40,159 nucleotides of DNA, taken from Candidatus Chloroploca mongolica. Lineage in GTDB: Bacteria > Chloroflexota > Chloroflexia > Chloroflexales > Chloroflexaceae. Below, piece after piece: positions 31,799-40,159 of the stretch. The notes beneath the pieces are model-generated. The model saw nothing but the letters and a program-made list of their open reading frames with translations. It was not told the origin of the DNA and made no database searches. The stretch is from assembly GCF_004762035.2 (NCBI RefSeq), contig NZ_SIJK02000045.1, positions 1-40,159 on the forward strand, written 5' to 3'. Both the position numbers and the translations under genes were made by a program. The stretch's first letter is position 1; each line of letters begins with the position of its first letter.

Positions 31799-34700
31799 AT
31801 GCGGATTATCTTTCTCACCATTGATGGCAATCACGCCGCGGCTCTGCACGCTGCCGCTGCCCGGATCAAGGCCGAGCACGGCGTTGAGGTGCATGCCGCC
31901 TGTTACGACGCCGCTTCGCTTCGCGATGAGTCGGGTTGGCAGCGCCTTGAACGTGATCTCAAGGGGGCTGCCTTTGTCTTTGGGGCACGCCTCTTTGGTG
32001 AAGAGTATGTGCGTCCCCTCGAGCGTTTGCTTGGCGCGGCGTCGTGTCCGGTGCTGGTTATTACGTCCAATCCGGCGCTGATCCGCATGACCCGCCTTGG
32101 CAAGTTTAGTCTCGCCCCGCAGGCAGAGGAGTCGGGCGGCATGCTGCGCCAGTGGGTTAAGAAGTTGCGCCCTCAGGGTGGGGCCGGCGAGGCTCGGCGC
32201 CAACTGGCGGTGCTGCGTAACCTCAGCAAGGTGCTCAAGCTCATCCCCGGCAAGGCGCGTGATCTCTATACCTATATTGTTGCGCATCAGTACTGGACGA
32301 ATAGCTCGCCCGAGAATGTCTATCGCCTGGTCTGTCTCTTGATCGAGGCGTATGTGCCAGGCTATAAGGGCAAGTTGCCGGTGCTCGATCCCGTGACGTA
32401 TCCCGACCAGGCGCTGATCCATCCTGATGCTCCGGCACCATTTGCGACGCTTGAGGAGTATCAGAAGTGGCGGCGTTCGCTGCGAGGCAACAAGCGGGTT
32501 GGTGAGCAGGGTCGCGTGGGAATTCTGGCGATGCGTACGGTGGCGCTTAGTGGCAATACGGCTCACCTTGATGCATTGGTACGCGCACTTGAAGTTCGTG
32601 GCATCGAGGCGCGGATGGCCTATGCGACCGGCCTTGATATGCGGCCAGCCATTACGACCTTTTTCCAGGCCAATGACTACGGTAAGGCAAAAAGAGGTGC
32701 CCCTGCTACCAATGGACACGCCGCGACCGTCGATCTCTTGGTGAATGCGAGTGGTTTTGCGCTGGTCGGTGGCCCCGCCGAGAGCCGCCCCGCCGATGCC
32801 CGCGCTGCGCTCGGCGCACTTGATGTTGGCTATCTCGCGCCGGTACCGCTGGCGTTTCAACGGGTGGAAGATTGGCGTAATGATTGGGCCGGGCTGACAC
32901 CGGTGCAGGCGGCGTTGAGTGTGGCGGTGCCCGAACTCGAAGGGGCCGCTGATCCGCTGGTCTATGGTGGGCCAACTGCGGCTGGCGATGGCTTTGTCCC
33001 GGCGATGGCTGAGGTTGAGTTGCTCGCCGGGCGGATCGCTCGCCGCGTGGCGCTGCGCCGTACCCCCAACCATGACAAACGGCTTGCCCTGGTGCTCTTT
33101 AGCTTTCCCCCGAACCTTGGCAACCTTGGTACCGCCGCTTACCTCGATGTTTTCCGTAGTCTCCATAAGCTGCTGCAGGCGCTCAAGGAGGAAGGCTATC
33201 AGGTGGAGGTGCCTGAGGATGCCGAAGCCCTGCGCAATCTGGTGGTTGGCGGCAATGCGCTGGCGCACGGGGCTGATGCCAATGTGGCGGCGACCTTCCC
33301 TGTCGAACACTATATGCGCCTCTTCCCCAGTTATACCGAGATTGAGCCATGCTGGGGGCGGGCACCGGGTGAGTTGTTGAACGATGGGCGACGCTTCCGT
33401 ATCCTCGGGCGGCAACTGGGCAATATTTTTATTGGGGTTCAGCCGCCGTTTGGCTACGAGCGTGATCCGATGCGGATGCTGATGGCCCGTGATGCGGCCC
33501 CCAACCATGCTTTTGCCGCCTTTTATACCTGGGTTCGCCATACGTTTGATGCGCATGCGGTGGTGCATATCGGTACCCACGGGGCGCTCGAATTTATGCC
33601 CGGCAAGCAGGTTGGCCTCGGTGCTGATGATTGGCCTTCACGCTTGATTGGCGAACTGCCCAACTTCTACCTCTATAGCGTCAATAATCCGAGTGAGGCC
33701 GCGATTGCCAAGCGTCGGAGTGCAGCAACGCTCGTGAGTTACCTGGTGCCCCCCTTGCAGCAGGCCGGTCTCTATAAGGGTCTGCGTCAACTCAAGGATA
33801 GTATCGACGCGTATCGCCAGCGGCCCGACTCCGGGATGCTCGACGTGATCCGTGAGCAGGCCGCTAAACTGGGCATGCAGCAGGCCAATGCGACCTTGCA
33901 GCACGGTGTTGGTGAGGCGCACGCGACGCTTGAGGTTGCGCCAGATACCTACCTGGCCGCGTTGAGCCACGAGTTGCTGCAGATCGAAGAGCGCATGATC
34001 CCTGCTGGCCTGCACGTCTTTGGTCAGCCCCCCGAACCAGTTGAGATGGTTGATCTGCTGAGTCTGACGGCTACCTTCCATCAGTTTTCGTTGCGGGGTA
34101 CGCTCGTGACCTTCCCAGAGTTGATCGCCCGCAGTCTCGGCCTGGAATATGCCGCCCTCCGCGAGCGCCTGGCGACCGATCTTGAGGCACAGACCGATTG
34201 GCAGCGGATCGAAGGGCTTGCCAAGGACGCGATCCGTCGGTTTGTCGAGGGCGGGCCGTTTCACGTGCCCGGTATTCATCATCGTGATCTTGATCCGCTC
34301 GCTGATTTCCTTGGCGATTTGCTCAACCGGCTCAGTAGCGATAATGAACTCGCCGGTTTGTTGCACGGGCTCGAAGGTGGCTTTGTGACGCCATCGCCGA
34401 GCAACGATATTGTGCGTGATCCGTCGGTGGTGCCAACGGGGCGCAATGTCTATAGCCTCGATCCATCGCGTGCGCCGACTGCGCAGGCGGTCGAGAAGGC
34501 CGAGCGTCTGACGAATGAGTTGCTGGCTCGTGCCGTTGCTGATGCTGGTGCCCTGCCTGAAAGTGTAGCGGTGGTGCTCTGGGGGAGTGACAATCTCAAG
34601 AGTGACTGCGAAGGTGTGGCGCAGGTGCTTGCCCTGATGGGCGCGCGCCCGGTGCCTGACGAACTGGGCAACATCTCGGATGTCACCCTTATTCCGCTCA

Positions 34701-35632
34701 TCGAACTGGGTCGCCCCCGCGTTGATGTGGTGGTGACGGTGAGTGGCATCTTCCGCGATCTCCTTGGACACCAGATGCGTCTGATTGACAAGGCGGCCCG
34801 TCTGGCTGCCTGTGCCGATGAGCCACTTGAGGGTAACGCGGTGCGGCGCCACGCGCTGGCAACCGCTGCCGAACTTGGCCTTCCTCTCGAAGAGGCCGCT
34901 ACCCGCGTCTTTGCCAATGCGCCTGGTAGCTATGGTGCCCATATTAACCACATGGTCGAGAGCGGCTCGTGGGAGGATGACGAGCAACTGAGCGAGACCT
35001 TCCTCAGTCGCAAGGGTTTCACGATGGGCAAAGGTGGCGAGTGGAACGACTCGCGCCCGTTGCTCGAAAAAGCCCTCGCGAATGTCCAGGTCACCTTCCA
35101 AAATGTCGATAGCTTCGAGGTGGGAATCTCGGATATTGACACCTACTACGAGAGCCTGGGCGGCGTTACCAAGAGCATTGAACATCTGCGTGGCGAACGC
35201 CCCGCGATCCTTGTCTCGGACGCAGTCAGCACTGGGGCGAACCGGGTCGGCTCGTTAGACCAGATGGTACGCTTGGAGACACGGGCCAAGTTGCTCAACC
35301 CCAAGTGGTACGAAGCGATGCTGGCCCACGGGTACGAAGGGGCCCGCGAAATCGAGGCCCGCCTGAACAATACCTATGGCTGGAGTGCGACGACGAATGC
35401 GGTGGAGGGCTGGGTCTACCAGGGGGTTGCCGAGACGTATGCACTCGACGACGAGATGCGCGAGCGCCTGGCGAAGTTGAACCCGCACGCGGCGGCTGGC
35501 ATGGTTCGCCGCCTCCTTGAAGCCAATGGCCGCGGTTTCTGGGACGCGGATGAAGCGACCATCGAGCGGCTGCGCACGCTCTATGAGGATCTGGAAGACC
35601 AGTTAGAGGGTATCGGAGTGGCGCAGGCATAA
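31799..35632 (+). CDS. bchH: Magnesium chelatase subunit H BchH
   Basis: The porphyrin-binding catalytic subunit that, with BchI and BchD, inserts Mg2+ into protoporphyrin IX. At 1277 residues it has BchH length, and it contains the family signature HIGTHGALEFMPGKQVGLG near 580-600. Also seen are PFGYERDP, YLYSVNNPSEA, GYEGAREIEARLNNTYGWSATT and a BchH/CobN-type N-terminus MRIIFLTIDGNH. ATG 31799 is chosen because GGGGAAGG lies 8 nt upstream; TTG 31793 is less likely. bchI and bchD are not in the window. Chloroflexales often have several BchH paralogues, so this may be one of a set. hemN follows after 24 nt. Confidence 0.95.
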   Translation: MRIIFLTIDGNHAAALHAAAARIKAEHGVEVHAACYDAASLRDESGWQRLERDLKGAAFVFGARLFGEEYVRPLERLLGAASCPVLVITSNPALIRMTRLGKFSLAPQAEESGGMLRQWVKKLRPQGGAGEARRQLAVLRNLSKVLKLIPGKARDLYTYIVAHQYWTNSSPENVYRLVCLLIEAYVPGYKGKLPVLDPVTYPDQALIHPDAPAPFATLEEYQKWRRSLRGNKRVGEQGRVGILAMRTVALSGNTAHLDALVRALEVRGIEARMAYATGLDMRPAITTFFQANDYGKAKRGAPATNGHAATVDLLVNASGFALVGGPAESRPADARAALGALDVGYLAPVPLAFQRVEDWRNDWAGLTPVQAALSVAVPELEGAADPLVYGGPTAAGDGFVPAMAEVELLAGRIARRVALRRTPNHDKRLALVLFSFPPNLGNLGTAAYLDVFRSLHKLLQALKEEGYQVEVPEDAEALRNLVVGGNALAHGADANVAATFPVEHYMRLFPSYTEIEPCWGRAPGELLNDGRRFRILGRQLGNIFIGVQPPFGYERDPMRMLMARDAAPNHAFAAFYTWVRHTFDAHAVVHIGTHGALEFMPGKQVGLGADDWPSRLIGELPNFYLYSVNNPSEAAIAKRRSAATLVSYLVPPLQQAGLYKGLRQLKDSIDAYRQRPDSGMLDVIREQAAKLGMQQANATLQHGVGEAHATLEVAPDTYLAALSHELLQIEERMIPAGLHVFGQPPEPVEMVDLLSLTATFHQFSLRGTLVTFPELIARSLGLEYAALRERLATDLEAQTDWQRIEGLAKDAIRRFVEGGPFHVPGIHHRDLDPLADFLGDLLNRLSSDNELAGLLHGLEGGFVTPSPSNDIVRDPSVVPTGRNVYSLDPSRAPTAQAVEKAERLTNELLARAVADAGALPESVAVVLWGSDNLKSDCEGVAQVLALMGARPVPDELGNISDVTLIPLIELGRPRVDVVVTVSGIFRDLLGHQMRLIDKAARLAACADEPLEGNAVRRHALATAAELGLPLEEAATRVFANAPGSYGAHINHMVESGSWEDDEQLSETFLSRKGFTMGKGGEWNDSRPLLEKALANVQVTFQNVDSFEVGISDIDTYYESLGGVTKSIEHLRGERPAILVSDAVSTGANRVGSLDQMVRLETRAKLLNPKWYEAMLAHGYEGAREIEARLNNTYGWSATTNAVEGWVYQGVAETYALDDEMRERLAKLNPHAAAGMVRRLLEANGRGFWDADEATIERLRTLYEDLEDQLEGIGVAQA

Positions 35633-35656
35633 GTGGCCTAAGATGAGGAGTTTGTG

Positions 35657-37015
35657 ATGAACCGTGTGCGCGTGACGCCTGAACAGATCGATCACTACAA
35701 TAAGCCCGGCCCCCGCTACACCAGTTACCCAACGGTACCTGTCTGGGATCATACGTTTGGTGAGGCTGACTATCGTGAGGCCCTCGCTGCGGTTGCAACC
35801 CAGCCTGATGATGGACTCTCGGTCTATGTTCACTTGCCTTTCTGTGCCGAGCGCTGTGCCTACTGTGGCTGCAATGCAACTGTGACCCGCCACCCCCATG
35901 TGGTGGACGCCTACCTGGATCGTGTCGAGCGTGAGCTTGCGCTGGTGGCTCCCCAACTTGGCGGACGACGCCAGGTGGTGCAGTTGCACTGGGGTGGTGG
36001 CACACCGAATTTTCTGAACGAAGCTCAGACGCGGCGCTTGATGGCGATGCTTGACGAAGCCTTTCTTATTGACCGCAATGGCGAAGTTTCGCTTGAGATG
36101 GATCCTCGGATCGGTAGCCGCGCCCAGGTTGAACTCTACCGTGAGCTTGGCTTCAATCGGGTGAGCCTCGGTGTCCAGGATATTGACGCGCAGGTTCAGG
36201 TTGCGATTGGGCGGATTCAGCCTTTCAGCCAGACCGAGGGCCTCTATGAAGCCTGTCGTGAGCTCGGCTTTGCAAGTGTCAACGTTGATCTCGTCTATGG
36301 CTTGCCCTATCAGACTGCTACGGTCTTTGGACGGACGCTTGATGCCATCATCGGGTTGCGGCCTGACCGGTTAGCCTGCTTTAGCTATGCGCACCTGCCC
36401 CAATCGCGCTCCAATCAGAAGCAGGTTGATACCAATGGCCTGCCCGAGCCATACGCCAAGTTCGGGCTCTTCCAGATGGCAGTCGAGCGCCTGACTGATG
36501 CGGGTTACGACTGGGTCGGAATGGATCATTTTGCGCTTGAGGCCGATGAAATGGCTGTGGCCGCCCGTGAACTCAGGCTGCACCGCAACTTTATGGGCTA
36601 CACCACGCGCCCGGCGATGCACATGGTCGCCTTTGGGGTCAGTTCGATCGGTGATATGGCTGGCTACTATGTGCAGAATGATGTGGGCCTGGGGCGCTAT
36701 CAGAAGAGTCTTGATGCCGACAAACTGCCGGTTGTGCGCGGCATGAAACTGACTGAAGATGATCAGCGGCGGCGAGCGGCGATCACTCATCTGATGTGCA
36801 ACCTTGAATTGCCTTTTGCGATGGCGGCTGATGAAGCGATGCACGAATCCTTCTTGCGGGTGGCCGGTTATGCCGATGAAGGCCTGGTCATTGTCCATCC
36901 TGATCGGCTTGTCGTGACACCGCTCGGGCGTTATTTTGTCCGTAATCTCTGCATGGAACTGGATGCCCATCTGTCGCAGACGGCTGGTCGTCCGATCTTC
37001 TCCAAGACAGTGTAA
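35657..37015 (+). CDS. hemN: Oxygen-independent coproporphyrinogen III dehydrogenase HemN
   Basis: Radical-SAM enzyme converting coproporphyrinogen III to protoporphyrinogen IX without oxygen, upstream of both heme and bacteriochlorophyll. The 452-residue protein has GPRYTSYPTVP near 13-23 and the iron-sulfur motif YVHLPFCAERCAYCGC with Cys in CX3CX2C plus one more Cys. WGGGTPNFL, the DPR segment, GFNRVSLGVQD and a C-terminal HemN domain follow. ATG 35657 is chosen over GTG 35654 because GAGGAG precedes it at good spacing. It lies 24 nt after bchH, so co-transcription is likely, coupling porphyrin supply to Mg insertion under anoxic conditions. Confidence 0.93.
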   Translation: MNRVRVTPEQIDHYNKPGPRYTSYPTVPVWDHTFGEADYREALAAVATQPDDGLSVYVHLPFCAERCAYCGCNATVTRHPHVVDAYLDRVERELALVAPQLGGRRQVVQLHWGGGTPNFLNEAQTRRLMAMLDEAFLIDRNGEVSLEMDPRIGSRAQVELYRELGFNRVSLGVQDIDAQVQVAIGRIQPFSQTEGLYEACRELGFASVNVDLVYGLPYQTATVFGRTLDAIIGLRPDRLACFSYAHLPQSRSNQKQVDTNGLPEPYAKFGLFQMAVERLTDAGYDWVGMDHFALEADEMAVAARELRLHRNFMGYTTRPAMHMVAFGVSSIGDMAGYYVQNDVGLGRYQKSLDADKLPVVRGMKLTEDDQRRRAAITHLMCNLELPFAMAADEAMHESFLRVAGYADEGLVIVHPDRLVVTPLGRYFVRNLCMELDAHLSQTAGRPIFSKTV

Positions 37016-37022
37016 TGGTGCT

Positions 37023-37053
37023 CGGCCTGCCCCTTGCCGCAATGGGCAGGCCG
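37023..37053 (+). terminator. Hairpin just after hemN
   Basis: Perfect 10-bp arms (37023-37032 and 37044-37053) with an 11-nt loop, 7 bp beyond the hemN stop. No T-run follows. Confidence 0.5.
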
Positions 37054-37086
37054 CTTGCGCTCCCAACCATAGGAAGATCAGGCATC

Positions 37087-37138
37087 TTTGGGGAAGGTTG
37101 GTTGGACGCAGTGTTCGGGTGCCCCGACCTTCCCAAAA
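37087..37138 (+). terminator. Imperfect hairpin before the transporter operon
   Basis: Arms 37087-37098 and 37127-37138 pair at 11 of 12 positions around a long loop. It lies between the hemN hairpin and the transporter gene. It may be a second terminator or part of the transporter leader. Confidence 0.4.
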
Positions 37139-37173
37139 GATGTCACGGATAGGTGTCTAGTGTGGAGAGAGTT

Positions 37174-38871
37174 ATGCGACCGTTTCGTCTGGTGTTATCG
37201 CTCGTTGTTTTGCTGGTGCTGGTAGCCTGTGGCAGTCCCCCGGTGGCCGCCCCGACTGCGGCCCCAACAGATGCTCCTGTGGCTGAACAGCCGGCCACAA
37301 CCGTCCCCGAGGCTACCGTTGCGCCGACCGAAGTGCCTACGCAAGAGCCACAGGTGCAACCAACCGGGCCAGTGCGTGGTGGCTTTGTCACCCGTGCGTT
37401 GACAACCGAGCCAACCGGGCTTGATCCCGCAGGTGCGCAGGGTTCTGGTCAGAATGTTGTTTTGCCCTACCTCTTTGATACGCTCGTTGCGGCTGATGTG
37501 ACGAACACAACCCAGCCGTTGCTCGCGGAGAGTTGGGAAGTCAGTGAAGACGCGTTGAGTATCGTCTTTACGTTGCGTGAAGGCATTACCTTCCACGATG
37601 GGACGCCGCTTGATGCGGCGGCGGTGGTCTACAGCTTCGAGCGCCTCCGTGCCCCTGATAGTACCTCGCCAATGGGTGCCAGCCTGAGTACCGTCACAAC
37701 CATCGAAGCGGTTGATGCACGTACGGTGCGCTTTGACTTTAGCGAACCCTCGGCGGTCTTTTTTGCAACGATCACCTCGCCGTATGCCAGCATCGTGAGT
37801 CCGACGGCAGTCGAGGCGCTCGGCGAAGGCTTTGCGCAGCAGCCGGTGGGCAGTGGTCCCTTCAAGCTGAAAGAGTGGAATACGGGCATCGCTATTACAC
37901 TTGAACGCAACGAGGATTATGCGTGGGCTCCCCCAATGGTGACGAATGAGGGCGCTCCTTACCTCGATGGCGCGATCTTCAAAGTTGTCCCTGATGCCTC
38001 GACCCAGTTGACGGCACTCCAGGCCGGTGAGGTTGATCTGATCTTCCTCAATTTGCCCGATCAGATTACTCGGCTTCGTCAGGACACCACGATCAATCTG
38101 CTCCCCCTGACGCTCAACAGTCTGTCCTATATGGGCTTTAACATGGTGCGCCCGCCTTTTGATGACCTGCTGGTGCGCCAAGCGATCTCGCACGCGATTG
38201 ATAAAGACGTTATTGTCCAGGCTGCTGCCGGTGGTGAAGGTACGCCTGCCTTTGCGCCAATGGCTGTGACGCTACCCGGTTTTGACCCGAGTTTGCAGAG
38301 TGGTGAACTGGCCTATGACCCCGAGGCGACCGCAATGCTCTTGACTGAGGCTGGCTTTGTGCAGGGCAGTGATGGTTCCTGGAGCAAAGATGGGACGCCG
38401 CTCGCGCTGACGTTGCTCACCTTTACGCGCGCACCAAACCAGGATATTGCGACGGTTATTCAGGCTCAACTGAAGGACGTTGGCATTCCGGTCGAGATTC
38501 AGCAACTTGATGCACCGGCGGCCGGTCGGCAGGCGGTGGAGGGGCAGTATGACCTGTTGCTCTGGCGTTACGATTGGAATGACCCAGATGTGTTGAATAT
38601 CAACCTCAGTTCGAGCCGGATTGGCAGCACGAATCGGGTGGCCTATAGCAACCCCGAGGTCGATGCGCTGCTTGACGCGGCCAGTCGTGAGCTTGATCCT
38701 GCGGCACGCGCCCAGATCTATGTTGAAGCGCAACGGCTGATTATGGCCGATGCTCCGTGGCAGCCACTCTACACTCCGGTGGATATGCTGGCTGTGCATG
38801 GGCGCGTCAATGATGTCGTCTTGTCGGCGATGGGACGGGTGTTGCTGAACGATGCCACGGTAGAAGAGTAA
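37174..38871 (+). CDS. ABC transporter substrate-binding lipoprotein (peptide/opine family 5)
   Basis: Extracellular solute-binding lipoprotein of an oligopeptide/dipeptide-type ABC importer, 565 residues. The signal peptide ends at lipobox VLVAC (Cys19), followed by a Pro/Thr/Ala-rich linker. Family 5 features are LDPAGAQGSGQN, LAESWEVSEDALSIVFTLR, ITFHDGTPLDAAAVVYSFER and YDWNDPDVLNINL. The cargo could be peptides, nickel chelates or sugars; it cannot be set from sequence. ATG 37174 is chosen because GGAGAGAG precedes it and it yields a proper signal peptide. It is the first gene of an operon with two permeases, the next starting 13 nt downstream. Confidence 0.93.
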   Translation: MRPFRLVLSLVVLLVLVACGSPPVAAPTAAPTDAPVAEQPATTVPEATVAPTEVPTQEPQVQPTGPVRGGFVTRALTTEPTGLDPAGAQGSGQNVVLPYLFDTLVAADVTNTTQPLLAESWEVSEDALSIVFTLREGITFHDGTPLDAAAVVYSFERLRAPDSTSPMGASLSTVTTIEAVDARTVRFDFSEPSAVFFATITSPYASIVSPTAVEALGEGFAQQPVGSGPFKLKEWNTGIAITLERNEDYAWAPPMVTNEGAPYLDGAIFKVVPDASTQLTALQAGEVDLIFLNLPDQITRLRQDTTINLLPLTLNSLSYMGFNMVRPPFDDLLVRQAISHAIDKDVIVQAAAGGEGTPAFAPMAVTLPGFDPSLQSGELAYDPEATAMLLTEAGFVQGSDGSWSKDGTPLALTLLTFTRAPNQDIATVIQAQLKDVGIPVEIQQLDAPAAGRQAVEGQYDLLLWRYDWNDPDVLNINLSSSRIGSTNRVAYSNPEVDALLDAASRELDPAARAQIYVEAQRLIMADAPWQPLYTPVDMLAVHGRVNDVVLSAMGRVLLNDATVEE

Positions 38872-38884
38872 GAGGGTTGCGCTT

Positions 38885-39814
38885 ATGCTGCGGTTTCTCG
38901 TCCGTCGTCTGCTTGGTGCCTTTGCGGTCTTGTTGGCCGTCAGTTTCTTCACCTTTGTGATGCTGGAACTGGCCCCTGGTGATGCCGCCGATACGCTGGT
39001 GGGTGAAACCGCCAGTGCCGAGCAGATGGCGGCGATCCGCAGCAGTATGGGACTGGATCTGCCGTTGCTGGTACGTTACAGCAACTTTCTGACGGCAGCC
39101 GTCTTTGAAGGTGATCTGGGGCGCTCGGTGATTTCAGGGCGTCCCGTTGGGATGCTGGTAGCCGAGCGGTTCAAGTACACGTTCGTGCTTGCGGTGACGG
39201 CAATGAGTGTCGCCGTTGCCGTTGGCGGTCTGGCTGGTGCCGTCGCTGCGGCGCGTCCGCGGGGTTGGTTTGATCTGCTGGTGATGGGTTTTATGACGTT
39301 GGGGCAGGCGTTGCCGACCTTCTGGATTGCCCTGTTGATGATCTTGGTCTTTGGCCTGCATTTGCGCTGGTTACCTGTACTTGGCGCAGGCACGCCACAG
39401 CATCTGATCCTGCCGACCGTCGCGCTGGCCTTGCCAGCGGCGGCGGTGGTGGCACGGTTGGTGCGGGCCAGTCTGCTTGATGTGAAGGGTGCTGATTATG
39501 TGCGTACCGCTCGTGCCAAGGGGCTCGGGCCAGTTACGGTCTGGGGGCGGCATCTCTTGCCCAATAGCCTGATGCCAGTCATTACGCTGATCGGGCTCTA
39601 CCTTGGGCAGATGCTCGGCGGGGCCTTTGTGATCGAGACGATCTTCGGGTGGCCCGGGTTGGGGCGGTTGCTCGTGCAGGCGGTCTTTGACCGTGATCTG
39701 CCGGTGGTGCTGGGTGCGGTGCTGTTGATTGCGGTAATTGTCGTGTTCCTGAATGTGCTGGTAGATGTTGTCCATGCGTTGCTTGACCCACGCATTGGGC
39801 ACGAGGCAGTCTAA
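38885..39814 (+). CDS. ABC transporter permease, DppB/OppB type
   Basis: A 309-residue inner-membrane permease. It begins MLRFLVRRLLGAFAVLLAVSF, typical of DppB/OppB. It contains the early periplasmic segment LAPGDAADTLVG, about six membrane helices and the EAA-loop region (YVRTARAKGLGPVTVWGRH) that docks the ATPase. The C-terminus LLDPRIG is also characteristic. It starts 13 nt after the binding protein and its stop lies 2 nt before the next permease. Confidence 0.95.
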   Translation: MLRFLVRRLLGAFAVLLAVSFFTFVMLELAPGDAADTLVGETASAEQMAAIRSSMGLDLPLLVRYSNFLTAAVFEGDLGRSVISGRPVGMLVAERFKYTFVLAVTAMSVAVAVGGLAGAVAAARPRGWFDLLVMGFMTLGQALPTFWIALLMILVFGLHLRWLPVLGAGTPQHLILPTVALALPAAAVVARLVRASLLDVKGADYVRTARAKGLGPVTVWGRHLLPNSLMPVITLIGLYLGQMLGGAFVIETIFGWPGLGRLLVQAVFDRDLPVVLGAVLLIAVIVVFLNVLVDVVHALLDPRIGHEAV

Positions 39815-39816
39815 CG

Positions 39817-40128
39817 ATGACAGTGCGGATCGAGCCAGGTCTCCATCAGAGTAAGCAGGCGCACGCTCCACTGCGCCGGGCGCTGCGTCGGGCGCGTACC
39901 CGGCAGCGGCGTGGCTTGATGTGGGCGCTGCAACGGTTGAATCTGACGGTAGGCGCGCTCTTGATCGGCACTCTCCTGCTGACGGCGCTCTTTGCGCCGC
40001 TCCTTGCGGTGGCCCCTCCTGATGCGATTGCTCCGGCGAGTCGCTTTCAGCCGCCCGGCCTGGCGCATCCGTTTGGGACGGATGGGCTCGGGCGGGATCT
40101 CTTTAACGCTTGGTGTGAGATCAGATGA
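39817..40128 (+). pseudogene. DppC/OppC-type permease, truncated at the window edge
   Basis: The N-terminal about 98 residues of the partner permease: cytoplasmic tail, first membrane helix (about 43-65) and the family motif HPFGTDGLGRDLF. Full-length proteins continue with SRVIYGAR-like sequence and are about 280-300 residues. Here the frame reads NAWCEIR and stops at 40128, and the last about 50 bases turn AT-rich and unrelated. Insertion of a mobile element or an assembly junction near 40105-40112 would explain this. If the break is real the importer lacks its second permease. Confidence 0.75.
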
Positions 40129-40159
40129 TCTACCAATCAATCAAATCTGCAAACGCCAA

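Noticed and set aside
31703-35185. Long open frames (625 and 515 codons) antisense to bchH
   Set aside because: They mirror the codon bias of a high-GC gene; bchH on the plus strand has continuous family motifs throughout, and the antisense frames have none.
1-40159. tRNA, rRNA or known riboswitch
   Set aside because: No cloverleaf, rRNA signature or cobalamin/T-box-type conserved core was recognised by eye; a covariance search would be needed to be certain.

Overview
The window looks like a chromosomal piece of a filamentous anoxygenic phototroph of the Chloroflexota, order Chloroflexales. The reasons are a bacteriochlorophyll cluster (bchM, bchH and a hemN-type coproporphyrinogen dehydrogenase), high-GC housekeeping genes typical of that phylum, proline/threonine-rich lipoprotein N-termini, and many GC-rich palindromic repeats between genes. 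The assignment is an inference from gene content; no rRNA or tRNA was seen. The last gene breaks inside a conserved motif and the sequence then changes character, so the right edge is probably a mobile-element junction or a contig end.

Layout. 1-0.8 kb: the last codons of a gene resembling a CoxE-type VWA protein, then msrA. 0.9-2.8 kb (minus): aroH-aroF, chorismate mutase and DAHP synthase, behind a strong promoter and a leader of about 200 nt. The leader encodes a 26-codon peptide rich in Phe/Tyr/Trp followed by mutually exclusive hairpins, the classical attenuator design. 2.8-4.0 kb: a Uma2-family gene and small palindromic mobile repeats. 4.0-9.5 kb: an aldo/keto reductase; then, on the minus strand, a methyltransferase, cytochrome b, Rieske protein and a triheme cytochrome c, with a MITE-like repeat between the last two. 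9.8-13.4 kb: an alpha/beta-hydrolase lipoprotein and an AcuI/YhdH-type reductase. 13.5-18 kb (minus): an AT-rich, probably acquired membrane glycosyltransferase, pgk and a HAD phosphatase. 18.2-21.2 kb: MoxR ATPase, VWA protein and a zinc-ribbon protein. 21.3-23.6 kb: a GH18 glycosidase and a TPR-like membrane protein. 23.8-28 kb: an aminotransferase (minus), a metallo-beta-lactamase-fold hydrolase with a ketopantoate-reductase-like gene, and a Nudix hydrolase. 28.1-30.7 kb (minus): a large membrane diguanylate cyclase. 31-37 kb: bchM, bchH, hemN. 37.2-40.1 kb: a peptide-type ABC importer (binding protein, permease, truncated second permease).

How genes work together. HemN supplies protoporphyrinogen to the tetrapyrrole pathway, BchH is the porphyrin-binding subunit of Mg-chelatase, and BchM methylates its product. 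bchM and bchH each carry a nearly identical 21-bp palindrome exactly 28 nt before the start codon, which suggests common control. AroH and AroF act at the entry and branch point of aromatic amino acid synthesis, and their leader appears to sense the aromatic amino acids. Cytochrome b, Rieske and triheme cytochrome c look like a b6f/bc-type quinol oxidase.

Intergenic DNA is unusually structured: at least five repeat families, several near-perfect palindromes of 16-29 bp arms, and one 77-bp tandem array. No CRISPR array, complete insertion sequence or RNA gene was recognised.
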